Below, one piece after another: positions 55,957-64,000 of a stretch of DNA of 64,000 nucleotides. The notes below the pieces were generated by a model. The model saw only the letters and a program-made list of their open reading frames with translations, was not told the DNA's origin and searched no databases. The stretch covers positions 62,001-126,000 of the forward strand of contig NZ_VKAC01000008.1 of assembly GCF_008041935.1 (NCBI RefSeq), given 5' to 3'. How positions within the stretch are numbered: the first letter of the stretch is position 1; every line of letters begins with the position of its first letter. This DNA is from Quadrisphaera setariae. Its GTDB lineage: Bacteria; Actinomycetota; Actinomycetes; Actinomycetales; Quadrisphaeraceae. A program made the position numbers and the translations under genes.

Positions 55957-56792
55957 GGACGACGACGACGAGGGTGGCGGCGTGCCAGCTGGCTCCCGCT
56001 ATCGCCGACCTGCCTGCCAACGCCGAGGTGTCGGCGGCAGCGGCGCGGGCGGCGATCAGCGAGGGCGCGGACGTCGTCGTCCTGCCGGAGCTGGTGACGT
56101 CGGGGTACGTGTTCACCTCCCGCGAGGAGGCGCGGACGGTGGCGGTGACGCCGGAGCACGGCGTCTTCGCGGCCTGGGCCGCGGCGTGCACCGCCCGCGA
56201 GGGGGCCGTGGTGGTCGGCGGGTTCTGCGAGCTCGGCGACGACGACCTGCTCTACAACTCCGCCGCGGTGGTCGACGCCAGCGGCGTGCGCGCGGTCTAC
56301 CGCAAGGCGCACCTGTGGGACCGGGAGAAGCTCGTCTTCACCCCCGGCTCCGCGGCGCCACCCGTGGTGGACACCGCGCACGGCCGGATCGCCGTGATGG
56401 TCTGCTACGACCTCGAGTTCCCCGAGTGGACCCGCACCGCCGCGCTCGCTGGGGCCGACCTCATCGCCGTGCCGACCAACTGGCCGCTCGTCCCGCGCCC
56501 GGACGGTGAGCGCGTGCCGGAGGTGGTCATCGCCATGGCGGCGGCACGGGTGAACCACGTGGCGATCGCGTGCGCCGACCGGTCCGGCACCGAGCGCGGG
56601 GTGGACTGGAACGAGGGCACGAGCGTCGTCAGCTCCGACGGCTGGGTGGTGTCCGAGGTGGGCACCGGCACCGGGGTGGCGTGGGCCGACCTGGACCTGA
56701 CGGCGTCGCGCGACAAGCGGCTGACCGAGCACGCACACCTCATGAACGACCGCCGCCCAGACCTCTACCGGGCGGTCTCCCCTGCCTCCTGA
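55953..56792 (+). CDS. nitrilase-superfamily C-N hydrolase
   Basis: 279 residues with the complete triad: E46 in VLPELVTSGY, K118 in YRKAHLWDREK, C151 in VMVCYDLEFPEW. The layout matches aliphatic amidases and carbamoylases of the nitrilase family that release ammonia. The ATG overlaps the permease stop (ATGA). With the HisD-like dehydrogenase it would process an imported amide or an oxidised amine. The order of steps is unknown. Confidence 0.9.
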   Translation: MRTTTTRVAACQLAPAIADLPANAEVSAAAARAAISEGADVVVLPELVTSGYVFTSREEARTVAVTPEHGVFAAWAAACTAREGAVVVGGFCELGDDDLLYNSAAVVDASGVRAVYRKAHLWDREKLVFTPGSAAPPVVDTAHGRIAVMVCYDLEFPEWTRTAALAGADLIAVPTNWPLVPRPDGERVPEVVIAMAAARVNHVAIACADRSGTERGVDWNEGTSVVSSDGWVVSEVGTGTGVAWADLDLTASRDKRLTEHAHLMNDRRPDLYRAVSPAS

Positions 56793-56861
56793 CCCCTGTC
56801 CCCTCAACGATCAAGGAAGTCAGCGCCACGAGCGCACGGCCCCTCCGGCCCAGGACCGACC

Positions 56862-57698
56862 TCAGACGCCCGCCAGAGACGGCTCGAGCGGTCGCTGACC
56901 CGGCTTCGCCGGCGCGATGATCGTCGCGCTGCCGGAGGTGCCCAGGGCATCGCCTAGCACCTGGCAGCGCTCCAGGCCGAACCGGTGCCAGTAGGCAGCG
57001 GTCCAGGCGCAGATCGCGGCGTCCAGCAGGTCCTCGCGGTGCTTGTACGGCCCCTCAGCCGTCGGCGAGGGCGCGTCGACGAGCGACGCGGTCACCGGGT
57101 GGCTCGCCAGGTCGAGCGGGACCGGGGCGTCCACGAGCGCCGCCACCCGACGGATCAGCTCGTCGCACTCCTGAGCGCGCAGCTGGCTCCACTCGCTCGA
57201 ACGCACGCTCCTCGGCTTCCGCTTGTAGCGGGGCCGCTCCTCGTAGCCGAGCTCGTCGACGCCCACGATCGCCGTGTACGGGTAGCACTCGCTGATCACG
57301 CGACCGCTAGCTGCCGGGCCGTTCCACCCGGCGTCATACCGCCAGCCCCGCTCCTCCAAGGCCGCCCTGAGCCGTAGCCCGGCGTCGTGCGGCGAGGTGA
57401 GGCTCGTGCTGTTGGCGAAGACCTGCGAGCGCCAGTACCGCTGACCCACCTGCTTCTCGCAGGTCCGCTGTCCAGTGGGGTTGTCGACCACGAGCGGCGC
57501 GTCGACGAAGGCGAGGACGTCCTCGCCCTCGACGCGATCGTCGACCCAGCTCACCACGGCCTCGACACCGCGGCACCAGCCAGCGTCCAGCACGCGGCCG
57601 TGGTCGTCGAGGAGCACGAGCGCTGTCTCGCGGGCGGGCCGGGCAGCTGTGTGCACGCCCCAGGCGAGGTCGATGCCGAGGAAGCGTTGAGCGGTCAC
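56862..57698 (-). CDS. DUF429 protein (RNase H-like fold)
   Basis: 278 residues. The opening FLGIDLAWGVHTAARPARETALVLLDD carries the Asp and Trp of DUF429, and DAPLVVDNPTGQRTCEKQVGQRYW is the family hallmark; SECYPYTAIVGVDELGYEERPRYKRK and EDLLDAAICAWTAAYW follow. The RNase H-like fold is predicted for this family but no activity is known. It converges on the amidase gene across 69 bases. Context gives no hint. Confidence 0.82.
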   Translation of the reverse strand: MTAQRFLGIDLAWGVHTAARPARETALVLLDDHGRVLDAGWCRGVEAVVSWVDDRVEGEDVLAFVDAPLVVDNPTGQRTCEKQVGQRYWRSQVFANSTSLTSPHDAGLRLRAALEERGWRYDAGWNGPAASGRVISECYPYTAIVGVDELGYEERPRYKRKPRSVRSSEWSQLRAQECDELIRRVAALVDAPVPLDLASHPVTASLVDAPSPTAEGPYKHREDLLDAAICAWTAAYWHRFGLERCQVLGDALGTSGSATIIAPAKPGQRPLEPSLAGV

Positions 57699-57933
57699 CC
57701 CACGAGCATCAGTCGGTGGAGCAGACCAGCGGCAGGTGACTCACCCGCCCGGACCCCGTTCGAAGTGTTGCGAGGCGGCCGCCACCGGTTCTCCGCCCAC
57801 GCCCGGGTCCGCACGGCACCCGCCCGGAGGGACGCCTCAACCGTTCGCCTCGTCTCAGCGGCAGCAGTCGGTGGTAGATGCCGGATGTCGGTGGTGGTGG
57901 GCAGCCTGGTCCCATGTCAAAGGAACGTCCGAC
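57699..57933. other. 235-base divergent intergenic region
   Basis: It must hold the promoters of DUF429 (minus) and the next gene (plus). GGTAGATG near 57871 could be a -10 region. No palindrome or RNA element is clear. Confidence 0.35.
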
Positions 57934-58641
57934 GTGACCTCGCCCGGCCTCGACCCGGCTGCCCTGCGGGAAGCCGCCGCCCAGCTCGGCCTCGACGTGG
58001 AAGACCGCCCGGTCCTCGAGGCGTGGGCCGCCATCGGGGCGACCCACCTGTACTGGCGCAACACCGCCCTGGAGGACTGGCACGCCGGACCGGACAGCCG
58101 GATCAGTGACGCGGAGATGTTCCGGATCAACGTGTCCACGACGCGCATCTTCCGGACAGCTCTCCGCGGCGTGGCCGACATCGATGCTCTCGAGCAGGGG
58201 CTCGAAGGAGCCCTGGCCGTGGCCTTCCACCCGCTGCGCGTGCTGCCCGGCGGCCGCAACCTGCTGGACCTGGGAGCCGAAGAGACCGAAGACTTCATCG
58301 ACGTGGCCGAGGTCCGGGTAGCGGGCCTCATCGACATCGCCGACGAGCACGGCGTGGACACGGCGCTCCTGGCGGTCGCCCTGGACGGGCGGCTGTCCTG
58401 CCACCACTGGTGGGGCTCGCCCCTCTGGCCCGGCGTGGTCGACGTGGTGATGAGGAGGCTGGGGGACCCTGACGACGACTGCTGGCAGCGCCTCCAGGGC
58501 CGGCCCGTCCCGGCTGAGGTCCACCGAGCTCAACGCCTGCGGTGGCTGCTGCTCGACTCGCCGGACGCTCTGGCCATCGAGACGGTCGACTTCCTCATCC
58601 ACCAGCTCGGCATCGGCTTCATCACGGCCGTGGAAGGTTGA
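57934..58641 (+). CDS. hypothetical protein
   Basis: 235 residues from GTG, preceded by AAAGGA nine bases upstream. Not recognised. It is mainly helical with LEAWAAIGATHLYWRNTALEDWHAGPDSRISDAEMFRINVSTTRIFRTAL, then SCHHWWGSPLWPGVVDVVMRRLGDPDDDCW. The cysteine, histidine and tryptophan cluster could bind metal but no motif is named. High GC3 supports coding. It converges on the gene at 58788. Confidence 0.6.
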   Translation: MTSPGLDPAALREAAAQLGLDVEDRPVLEAWAAIGATHLYWRNTALEDWHAGPDSRISDAEMFRINVSTTRIFRTALRGVADIDALEQGLEGALAVAFHPLRVLPGGRNLLDLGAEETEDFIDVAEVRVAGLIDIADEHGVDTALLAVALDGRLSCHHWWGSPLWPGVVDVVMRRLGDPDDDCWQRLQGRPVPAEVHRAQRLRWLLLDSPDALAIETVDFLIHQLGIGFITAVEG

Positions 58642-58787
58642 CGTCGGCGTCGACGATCGCGACTCCCACGGCAGCCTCCCCTCGGTCAGGAGGAACGACG
58701 CCGCCACCTCGAAGCGCCCCACCCCTGCAGGCGCGCCGCTCGCGCGCGGAGGCTCGGCGGGACGAGTCCCGCACCACCGGTGCTGAG

Positions 58788-59921
58788 TCAGCCGCCGGAC
58801 GGGTCCGCGAGCACGTCGAAGCTCTTGACGCGGCGCAGGGACAACCGTGTGCCTCGAACGTCGAGATCACCGACGACCACCACGCGGAAACCCTCCGTGT
58901 GGGCACGGATGGCGTCGCGGTAGTCGTCCTCGGACAGGTTGACGGCGTAGCGGCGGGCGACACCGCTGTCGTCATCGACTCCCTCCACCGTCACGTCGCC
59001 TGCCCCGTGCGCTCCCGAGCGGGCGAGGCGCACCACCAGACCCGTCACGGTCACGCCATCACGTGAGCGTCGCTCCCGCAGGTACGTCGCTGCCTCGGCG
59101 AGCACGGCCTGGTGGGCGGGGGTGACCGTGAACACCGAAGGAGGGGCGGAGGTCGTCCCCCACAGCGGTGTCTGCGCGAGTCGCAGCTGGTACCGGTGCG
59201 CTCGACCCTGTCCCCGCCCGAGCTGCGCCAGAGCGTCGAGCTCCGTCGCGTTCCCGGTGTCCGCCGCGTTCTGCGCGAACTGCGTGACGTCACGGTCTCC
59301 GGCACCGATCTGCGTGGCGAGGGCGGTGGCTCCGGCGGCGACCGCTCGCACCCTGTCGGTGATGCGACGGGCCAGGGGTGGGCCGGTCTCCAGGTCGAGC
59401 GTGTCGGACGTGCGCTCATCCCCGGGGAGCTCGACGTCAACGACGAAGCTTCCGGCGCGGGTGCTCACCTGGGCACGGCTGACGTACGCCTCCACCTGTT
59501 GCGGACGGCGGGGCGGCAGCACCAGCGGGTCATCCGTCTCCACGCCGACTGCAGCACCGACCACCAGGTTGCGGACGGCGACCAGCAGATCCGGAGCCGT
59601 CGCCAGGGAGACCTGACCGTCGAAGGCATCCGCCGGCAGGCGCACCGAGAGCCGGTCAGCACCTTCGGTGGCGACGTCGTGGCGGACCTCGTCCAGGCTG
59701 CGCCGTTCTGCCCAGGCCACGACGCGCAACGACTTCTCGATGAGCTCCGCCGCGTCGGCCAGCGACGGGTTGACGGGAAGGACCACCTGCAGACCAGGCT
59801 CTGCGGTCTCCCTCTGAGGCGGCAGCCACAGCGCAGTCCGGTCATCGGTATCGGCAGCGCGCCACGACGTGCGCTCGAGGTAGCGTGCGACTGCTTCAAG
59901 CCGGTCGGAGACCTCAGACAT
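58788..59921 (-). CDS. unknown protein coupled to a DUF4365-like nuclease
   Basis: 377 residues, not recognised. The N-terminal half has RLEAVARYLERTSWRAADTDDRTALWLPP and repeated beta-like segments; the middle has RVRAVAAGATALATQIGAGDRDV; the end has VVRLARSGAHGAGDVTVEGVDDDSGVARRYAVNLSEDDYRDAIRAHTEG, then VVGDLDVRGTRLSLRRVKSFDVL, which reads like a beta-rich binding domain. The ATG at 59921 is fixed by AGGAGG eight bases upstream, the best Shine-Dalgarno in the window. It overlaps the upstream gene stop by 8 bases. Confidence 0.65.
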   Translation of the reverse strand: MSEVSDRLEAVARYLERTSWRAADTDDRTALWLPPQRETAEPGLQVVLPVNPSLADAAELIEKSLRVVAWAERRSLDEVRHDVATEGADRLSVRLPADAFDGQVSLATAPDLLVAVRNLVVGAAVGVETDDPLVLPPRRPQQVEAYVSRAQVSTRAGSFVVDVELPGDERTSDTLDLETGPPLARRITDRVRAVAAGATALATQIGAGDRDVTQFAQNAADTGNATELDALAQLGRGQGRAHRYQLRLAQTPLWGTTSAPPSVFTVTPAHQAVLAEAATYLRERRSRDGVTVTGLVVRLARSGAHGAGDVTVEGVDDDSGVARRYAVNLSEDDYRDAIRAHTEGFRVVVVGDLDVRGTRLSLRRVKSFDVLADPSGG

Positions 59922-60486
59922 CGTCATCACCTCCTCTCCACGGATCGACGTCGGCAACGGGGGTCGGGGTGCGAACTCCGTGCTGGAGCAGCAACCCTCT
60001 CAGCCCCTCCGGGTCGACCACCTGCGAGCCGGGCAGCGTCACGCTGACGGTCGAGGCGTTGGACGTCGGCTCAGCACCCTCGAGAGAAACCCAGCGGGCT
60101 CTGCCCACCAGCAGCGTTCCGCCCTCGGTGACCCGCACCCTGGCCAGGTCCTCCCCGGGCAGAGCCACGACGACGAGAACGCGTCGCACCGCGTGGTCGG
60201 TCCTCCTGAGGAGGTCGTACGTGCTGACGTCCAGGTCGTAGACGAGGTCGCCTGAGTCCGTCACGCGAGCGGACACCGTGGTCTTCACCTGGGCCTTGAC
60301 CGTCGGGTACGCCGTACCGGGCACCACCTCGGGCAGCACGATCTCGATGTCGGCCTTCTCGAAGTCGAGCGTGAGCGGACGCCCGTGGAGGAGCTTGGCG
60401 CCGGAAGCGACCACCTGGAGCCACTGCTCACCGAAGTCGCCCGAGAAGGCGTTGTCGGCGCTGGAGGACACGAGGTGATCGTGCAC
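59914..60486 (-). CDS. DUF4365-like PD-(D/E)xK protein
   Basis: 190 residues. DFGEQWLQVVASGAKLLHG and KADIEIVLPEVVPGTAYPTVKAQVKTT give the helix glutamate, the aspartate and the QxK of the DUF4365 branch of restriction-endonuclease folds. The second half is strand-rich (DLDVSTYDLLRRTDHAVRRVLVVVALPGED). Such proteins occur beside toxin, restriction and other defence genes. It is the first gene of a coupled pair. The GTG start has a G-rich element 5 bases upstream. Confidence 0.65.
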   Translation of the reverse strand: MHDHLVSSSADNAFSGDFGEQWLQVVASGAKLLHGRPLTLDFEKADIEIVLPEVVPGTAYPTVKAQVKTTVSARVTDSGDLVYDLDVSTYDLLRRTDHAVRRVLVVVALPGEDLARVRVTEGGTLLVGRARWVSLEGAEPTSNASTVSVTLPGSQVVDPEGLRGLLLQHGVRTPTPVADVDPWRGGDDDV

Positions 60487-60749
60487 CCCTGCACCGACAG
60501 CGGTCGAGCGGGCTCAGCCGCCGGTGTGGGACAGGCTGGACGTTCGTCTCGACCTCGACCGAGAGTCACCGCACCGGAGCTCCAGGGTGAAGGACGGCTA
60601 CTCAGCGCCCTCACCCTCGAAGAGATCGATCACATCCCAAGGTGGTACCGGTACCGCCGTCGGCCGCCAAGGGCTCTGCGCGCCTCTGGTCTGCGAGGTC
60701 CACCGCGGACGCGGTGATGGACGGGATCTCGCCGGGTCTCTGCGACTCG
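60487..60749. other. 263-base intergenic region
   Basis: It lies between the LacI stop and the DUF4365-like start (both minus). The only notable element is the 12-bp palindrome GGTACCGGTACC at 60644-60655. No gene or terminator is convincing. Confidence 0.35.
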
Positions 60750-61790
60750 TCAGCGCTCCGGGGTGCTCCCCCGCAGCACCACCTCACCGCGCACCCGCTC
60801 CACGCGCACGTCCCCGTCGTCGGCGGCGGTGAGGGCCAGGTCGACGGCGTCCCGCCCGATCTGCTCCAGCGGCAGGCGCACGGTGGTCAGCGCCGGCGTG
60901 ACGTCGCGCAGGGTCTCGATGTCGTCGAAGCCCGCCACGGCCATCCGGTCCGGCACGGTCACCCCGCGCTCGCGCAGCGCCGCCATGGCACCGACGGCCA
61001 TGACGTCGTTGACGGCGAACAGGCAGTCGACGTCCCAGCCGCGCTCCACCACCTCCAGGGCTCCGGCGTGGCCGCCGTCCCGCGTGAACGGCACGTGCAG
61101 CACCCGCTCGGAGGTCAGCGGCAGCCCGACCGACTCCAGTCCCGCCCGGAAGCCGTCGAGACGGTCCTCGGAGGTGAGCAGCCCCGGCGGCCCCGCGAGC
61201 ACCCCGAAGCGGCGGTACCCCAGCCCCCCGAGCTCAGCGGCCAGGCGGTGCGCGCCGTCCCGGTTGTCCACCACGAGCGTGCTCGCCGGCAGCCGCTGCT
61301 GGCTGACCACCGCCACCCGGCCGCCGCTGTCGCGGAAGCCGGTCAGCGCGGCGGCCAGCGGGTCAGCGGCGCCGTCACCGGTGCTGTGTCGGCTCCCCGC
61401 GATGATGATCGCGGTGGCGCGCTGCGCCCGCAGGGCCGTCACGTGCTCCAGCTCGCGCGCCGGGTCACCGCCGGTGGCGGCGAGGGTCACCACGAGGCCG
61501 CGCTCCTCGGCGGCCTGCATGACCCCGGCGGCGATGCTGGAGAAGTACGGGTCGGAGATGGTGGTGACCAGCAGCCCCACCACCGTGGTGCGACCACGCG
61601 CCATGGCCTGCGCACTGGGGTCGGCGCGGTACTCCAGCACGCGGGCGCTCTCCTGCACGCGCGCGGCCAGGTCCGGTCGCACCACCCGGGAGCTGCCGTT
61701 GAGGGCCCTCGACGCGGTGGCCAGCGACACCCCGGCGTGTCGCGCGACGTCGGTGAGCGTCGCGGCCGACGTCTCTGTCCTGCGTGCCAT
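60750..61790 (-). CDS. LacI-family transcriptional regulator
   Basis: 346 residues: N-terminal helix-turn-helix and hinge (about 10-65, LTDVARHAGVSLATASRALNGSSRVVRPDLAARVQESARVLEYRAD), then the periplasmic-binding-like effector domain (VVGLLVTTISDPYFSSIAAGVMQAAEERG, VDNRDGAHRLAAELGGLGYRRFGVLAGP, VAVNDVMAVGAMAALRERG). It binds a sugar or polyol. Two LacI-type operators flank the divergent genes it would control (61820-61833 and 62947-62961). The ATG at 61790 gives the normal family length. Confidence 0.92.
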   Translation of the reverse strand: MARRTETSAATLTDVARHAGVSLATASRALNGSSRVVRPDLAARVQESARVLEYRADPSAQAMARGRTTVVGLLVTTISDPYFSSIAAGVMQAAEERGLVVTLAATGGDPARELEHVTALRAQRATAIIIAGSRHSTGDGAADPLAAALTGFRDSGGRVAVVSQQRLPASTLVVDNRDGAHRLAAELGGLGYRRFGVLAGPPGLLTSEDRLDGFRAGLESVGLPLTSERVLHVPFTRDGGHAGALEVVERGWDVDCLFAVNDVMAVGAMAALRERGVTVPDRMAVAGFDDIETLRDVTPALTTVRLPLEQIGRDAVDLALTAADDGDVRVERVRGEVVLRGSTPER

Positions 61791-61819
61791 GCGCTGATGT
61801 TCGCAGAACACGACGACTC

Positions 61820-61833
61820 GGGAAACGCTTACC
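61820..61833 (+). promoter_or_regulatory. LacI operator 1
   Basis: GGGAAACGCTTACC fits the LacI/GalR core AAnCGnTT (AAACGCTT). It lies between the divergent LacI and DUF6807 genes, and its right end overlaps a TACCGT -10-like box at 61830-61835. Confidence 0.72.
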
Positions 61834-61894
61834 GTCGTCGTCTGCACCGTTTGAGGCTGGACGGGGTCGATCGGCAGGGCTGAACGGAGGCGTG

Positions 61895-62917
61895 GTGGAG
61901 AGCAGGGGCGCACGGCTGGAGATGCATCAGGAGAACGGGCAGGTCGTCGTCGTCCTGACCACCGAGGACGGCGACGACAGCGGAGCCGGCGGCATCGAGC
62001 TGCTCCGCTACGTCCTCGACGACCCGAGCGACCCGTGGGAGTCACCCAAGCCGCACCTGCACCCGCTGCGCACGACGAGCGGCGCGGTCGTCACCGACCA
62101 CCGCCCCGACGACCACCGCTGGCACAAGGGGCTGGCGGTCACGCTCACGCACGTCACCCCCGAGCGCGGAGCGCCGCAGAACTTCTGGGGCGGCAACACC
62201 TACGTGCCCGACCAGGGGTACCTGCCGCTGGAGGAGGTCGGGTCCGTCCGCCACCTCGGGTTCGAGCACGCCGCGGTGACGGCGGACGGGCAGAGGGTCG
62301 AGCTGGACCAGAAGCTGCAGTGGCTCACCCACGGCGGCGCGGAGTGGTTCTTGGAGCGGCGCTCGCTCGTGGTGCACAGCGCCGACCGCGGCGCACCCGA
62401 CCGGCCGGGCACCTGGGCGCTGGACCTCGTCAGCGACCTCCTCAACACCTCCGGCCAGGAGCTGCGGATCGGCAGCCCCACCACCCTGGGCCGACCGGCA
62501 GCCGGGTACTGCGGACTGTTCTGGCGCGGGCCGCGCTCCTGGACCGGAAGGCCGGTGCTCTCGCCGGCCGGCGAGGTCGCCGAGGACGTCGCGATGGGGT
62601 CGCCGTCCGAGACCACCCCATGGCTGGCGCTGAGCGGTCCGCGCGACGGGGTGGACGGCGAGGAGGGCAGCGGCGGCACGGTGGCGCTGGTGGCCGACCT
62701 CTCCGCCGACGTCCCCGGACGCGCGGGCGCTCGGACGGACTGGTTCGTGCGCTCGGCCGAGTTCCCCGGGATCGCGCCCTCGCCGGCGTTCTCCACCGAG
62801 GTGGTGCTCGCCCCGGGAGAGCACCTGCTGCTGGCCCACCGGGTGCTCGTCGCGGACGCGCAGCTCACCGCGGAGCAGGTCGCCGACGCGCTGGCCGCCC
62901 TCCCGGGAACACCTTGA
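61895..62917 (+). CDS. DUF6807/PmoA-family protein
   Basis: 340 residues. The family hallmarks are the His-rich segments HLHPLRTTSGAVVTDHRPDDHRWHKGLAVTLTHV and FWGGNTYVPDQGY, then a beta-sandwich with GYCGLFWRGPRSW and MGSPSETTPWLALSG. These proteins were named after a methane oxygenase similarity but usually lie in sugar or inositol degradation operons beside Gfo/Idh/MocA dehydrogenases, as here. GGAGG is 4 bases before the chosen GTG at 61895; GTG at 61892 would leave only one base. Confidence 0.8.
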   Translation: MESRGARLEMHQENGQVVVVLTTEDGDDSGAGGIELLRYVLDDPSDPWESPKPHLHPLRTTSGAVVTDHRPDDHRWHKGLAVTLTHVTPERGAPQNFWGGNTYVPDQGYLPLEEVGSVRHLGFEHAAVTADGQRVELDQKLQWLTHGGAEWFLERRSLVVHSADRGAPDRPGTWALDLVSDLLNTSGQELRIGSPTTLGRPAAGYCGLFWRGPRSWTGRPVLSPAGEVAEDVAMGSPSETTPWLALSGPRDGVDGEEGSGGTVALVADLSADVPGRAGARTDWFVRSAEFPGIAPSPAFSTEVVLAPGEHLLLAHRVLVADAQLTAEQVADALAALPGTP

Positions 62918-62946
62918 CGGGTCGCTGCACCGTCGGGCAGGGTTGC

Positions 62947-62961
62947 GGTAAGCGTTTTCCC
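62947..62961 (+). promoter_or_regulatory. LacI operator 2
   Basis: GGTAAGCGTTTTCCC is operator 1 in reverse orientation with one extra T (core AAGCGTTT, also AAnCGnTT). It lies in the 79-base gap before the Gfo/Idh/MocA gene. Confidence 0.7.
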
Positions 62962-62996
62962 GCGCTGCCGAGCTCTCCGACGATGGAGGTCACCCC

Positions 62997-64000
62997 GTGA
63001 CGACGACCGCCCCGGCGCCCAGCGCCACCACCCGCCGCCTCGACCAGCCGGTCGGCCAGCGCACGGTCGGGGTCATCCTCAACGGGGCCTCCGGCCGCAT
63101 GGGCTACCGCCAGCACCTGGTCCGCTCGATCCTGGCCATCCGAGACTCCGGCGGTCTGCTCCTCGCCGACGGCAGCCGCGCCCAGGTCCGCCCGGTGCTC
63201 GTAGGCCGCAACCGCGCCAAGCTCGCCGAGATCGCCGCCCGCCACGACGTCGAGGACGTCTCCACCGACCTCGACGAGGTGCTCTCCGACGACGCGTTCG
63301 GCGTCTACGGAGACTTCCTCGTCACCAGCCAGCGCGCGTCGGCGCTGCGCCGGGCCATCGCCGCCGGCAAGGCGATCTACACCGAGAAGCCCACCGCGGA
63401 GACCCACGCCGAGGCCGTCGAGCTGGCCGAGCTGGCGCAGCGCGCGGGCGTCAAGAACGGCGTCGTCCACGACAAGCTCTTCCTGCCGGGGCTGCTCAAG
63501 CTCAAGCGCCTCGTCGACTCCGGCTTCTTCGGCCGGATCCTGTCCGTGCGCGGCGAGTTCGGCTACTGGGTGTTCGAGGGCGACTGGCAGCCGGCGCAGC
63601 GGCCCAGCTGGAACTACCGCGCGCAGGACGGCGGCGGCATCGTCGTCGACATGTTCCCGCACTGGAACTACGTGCTGGAGCACCTCTTCGGCCCCGTCGA
63701 GGCGGTCTACGCCCGCGCCGTCACCCACATCGACTCCCGCGTCGACGAGGCCGGGCAGCGCTACACCGCCACCGCCGACGACGCCGCCTACGGCATCTTC
63801 GAGCTGGCCGGCGGCGTGGTCGCCCAGATCAACTCCAGCTGGACCACCCGCGTCCACCGCGACGAGCTGGTGGAGTTCCACGTCGACGGGACGCACGGCA
63901 GCGCCGTCGCCGGCCTCTTCCACTGCGAGGCGCAGCCCCGCGTGGCCACGCCCAAGCCGGTGTGGAACCCGGACCTGCCCGACCCCATCGACCACCGCGC
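62997..64000 (+). CDS. Gfo/Idh/MocA-family oxidoreductase, cut by window end
   Basis: The first 334 codons only; the reading frame runs open off the right edge. The N-terminal Rossmann fold reads VGVILNGASGRMGYRQHLV, followed by the family EKP motif in AIYTEKPTAETHAEA, KNGVVHDKLFLPGLLKLKRLVDSGFFGRILSVRGEFGYWVFEG, and DGGGIVVDMFPHWNYVLEHLFG in the second domain. It would oxidise a sugar or inositol with NAD(P). GGAGG lies 7 bases before the GTG. A LacI operator sits just upstream, so it shares control with the DUF6807 gene. Confidence 0.9.
   Translation, partial: MTTTAPAPSATTRRLDQPVGQRTVGVILNGASGRMGYRQHLVRSILAIRDSGGLLLADGSRAQVRPVLVGRNRAKLAEIAARHDVEDVSTDLDEVLSDDAFGVYGDFLVTSQRASALRRAIAAGKAIYTEKPTAETHAEAVELAELAQRAGVKNGVVHDKLFLPGLLKLKRLVDSGFFGRILSVRGEFGYWVFEGDWQPAQRPSWNYRAQDGGGIVVDMFPHWNYVLEHLFGPVEAVYARAVTHIDSRVDEAGQRYTATADDAAYGIFELAGGVVAQINSSWTTRVHRDELVEFHVDGTHGSAVAGLFHCEAQPRVATPKPVWNPDLPDPIDHR

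Noticed and set aside
60644-60655. GGTACCGGTACC as an operator for LacI or the DUF4365-like gene
   Set aside because: It is two copies of a 6-bp palindrome with no promoter boxes placed around it, and it does not match the AAnCGnTT LacI core.

Overview
The window is 64 kb of very GC-rich DNA (well over 70% by eye, with third codon positions almost always G or C). Start codons are often GTG, genes are tightly packed, and many overlap by 4 bases as ATGA or GTGA. The gene content is that of a free-living high-GC actinobacterium: a LytR-CpsA-Psr wall ligase, L-lysine 6-aminotransferase next to an Lrp/AsnC regulator, an Excalibur-domain protein, DUF4407 and DUF6318 proteins, a PucR regulator, a DUF222-like HNH protein, and at least twelve genes with a TAnnnT -10 box only 6-8 bases before the start codon (the leaderless layout common in actinobacteria). 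A Kineosporiales-type organism is plausible, but the genus cannot be fixed from this sequence. I saw no rRNA, tRNA, CRISPR array, insertion sequence or replication origin.

Layout. 0-7.4 kb: a tandem pair of M16-like peptidase paralogues (only the second keeps HxxEH), an Lrp/AsnC regulator with lysine aminotransferase, a NagB/SugE-fold sugar-phosphate isomerase homologue and a membrane diguanylate cyclase. 7.4-15.8 kb: a solitary Vsr-type nicking endonuclease, an XRE regulator divergent from an SDR, a VOC protein, an aldo/keto reductase, and an ABC exporter plus F420-dependent-NADP-reductase-like gene divergent from a MarR regulator, with a conspicuous palindromic operator between them. 15.9-25 kb: cell-envelope and secreted proteins (LCP, Excalibur, DUF6318, a matrixin-like lipoprotein, DUF4407), with a TetR/SDR divergent pair around a perfect 18-bp palindrome. 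25-29.6 kb: a PucR regulator divergent from a two-gene operon that encodes a Baeyer-Villiger-type monooxygenase fused to an alpha/beta hydrolase, followed by an SDR. This resembles a compressed mymA-lipR-sadH operon of mycobacteria.

29.7-36 kb: an unknown gene, a 961-residue HNH protein, a GH13 sucrose-phosphorylase-family enzyme and a membrane protein. 36-52 kb: an accessory block rich in nucleic-acid-processing genes: two NERD-domain proteins (one degenerate), a PD-(D/E)xK protein, an ADP-ribosylglycohydrolase, McrB-McrC, an HNH endonuclease, a PLD-SF2 helicase-DUF3427 protein and a divergently placed DUF2075 helicase with an N-terminal nuclease-like segment. This is the best candidate for a defence island. 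52-56.8 kb: a LysR regulator divergent from a catabolic operon (HisD-like dehydrogenase, APC permease, nitrilase-family amidase). 56.9-60.5 kb: DUF429, an unknown gene, and a translationally coupled pair made of a DUF4365-like nuclease and an unknown partner. 60.7-64 kb: a LacI regulator, a DUF6807/PmoA-family protein and a Gfo/Idh/MocA dehydrogenase cut by the window end, with LacI-type operators before both structural genes.

Functional assignments come from reading motifs in the translated frames. No database search was run.
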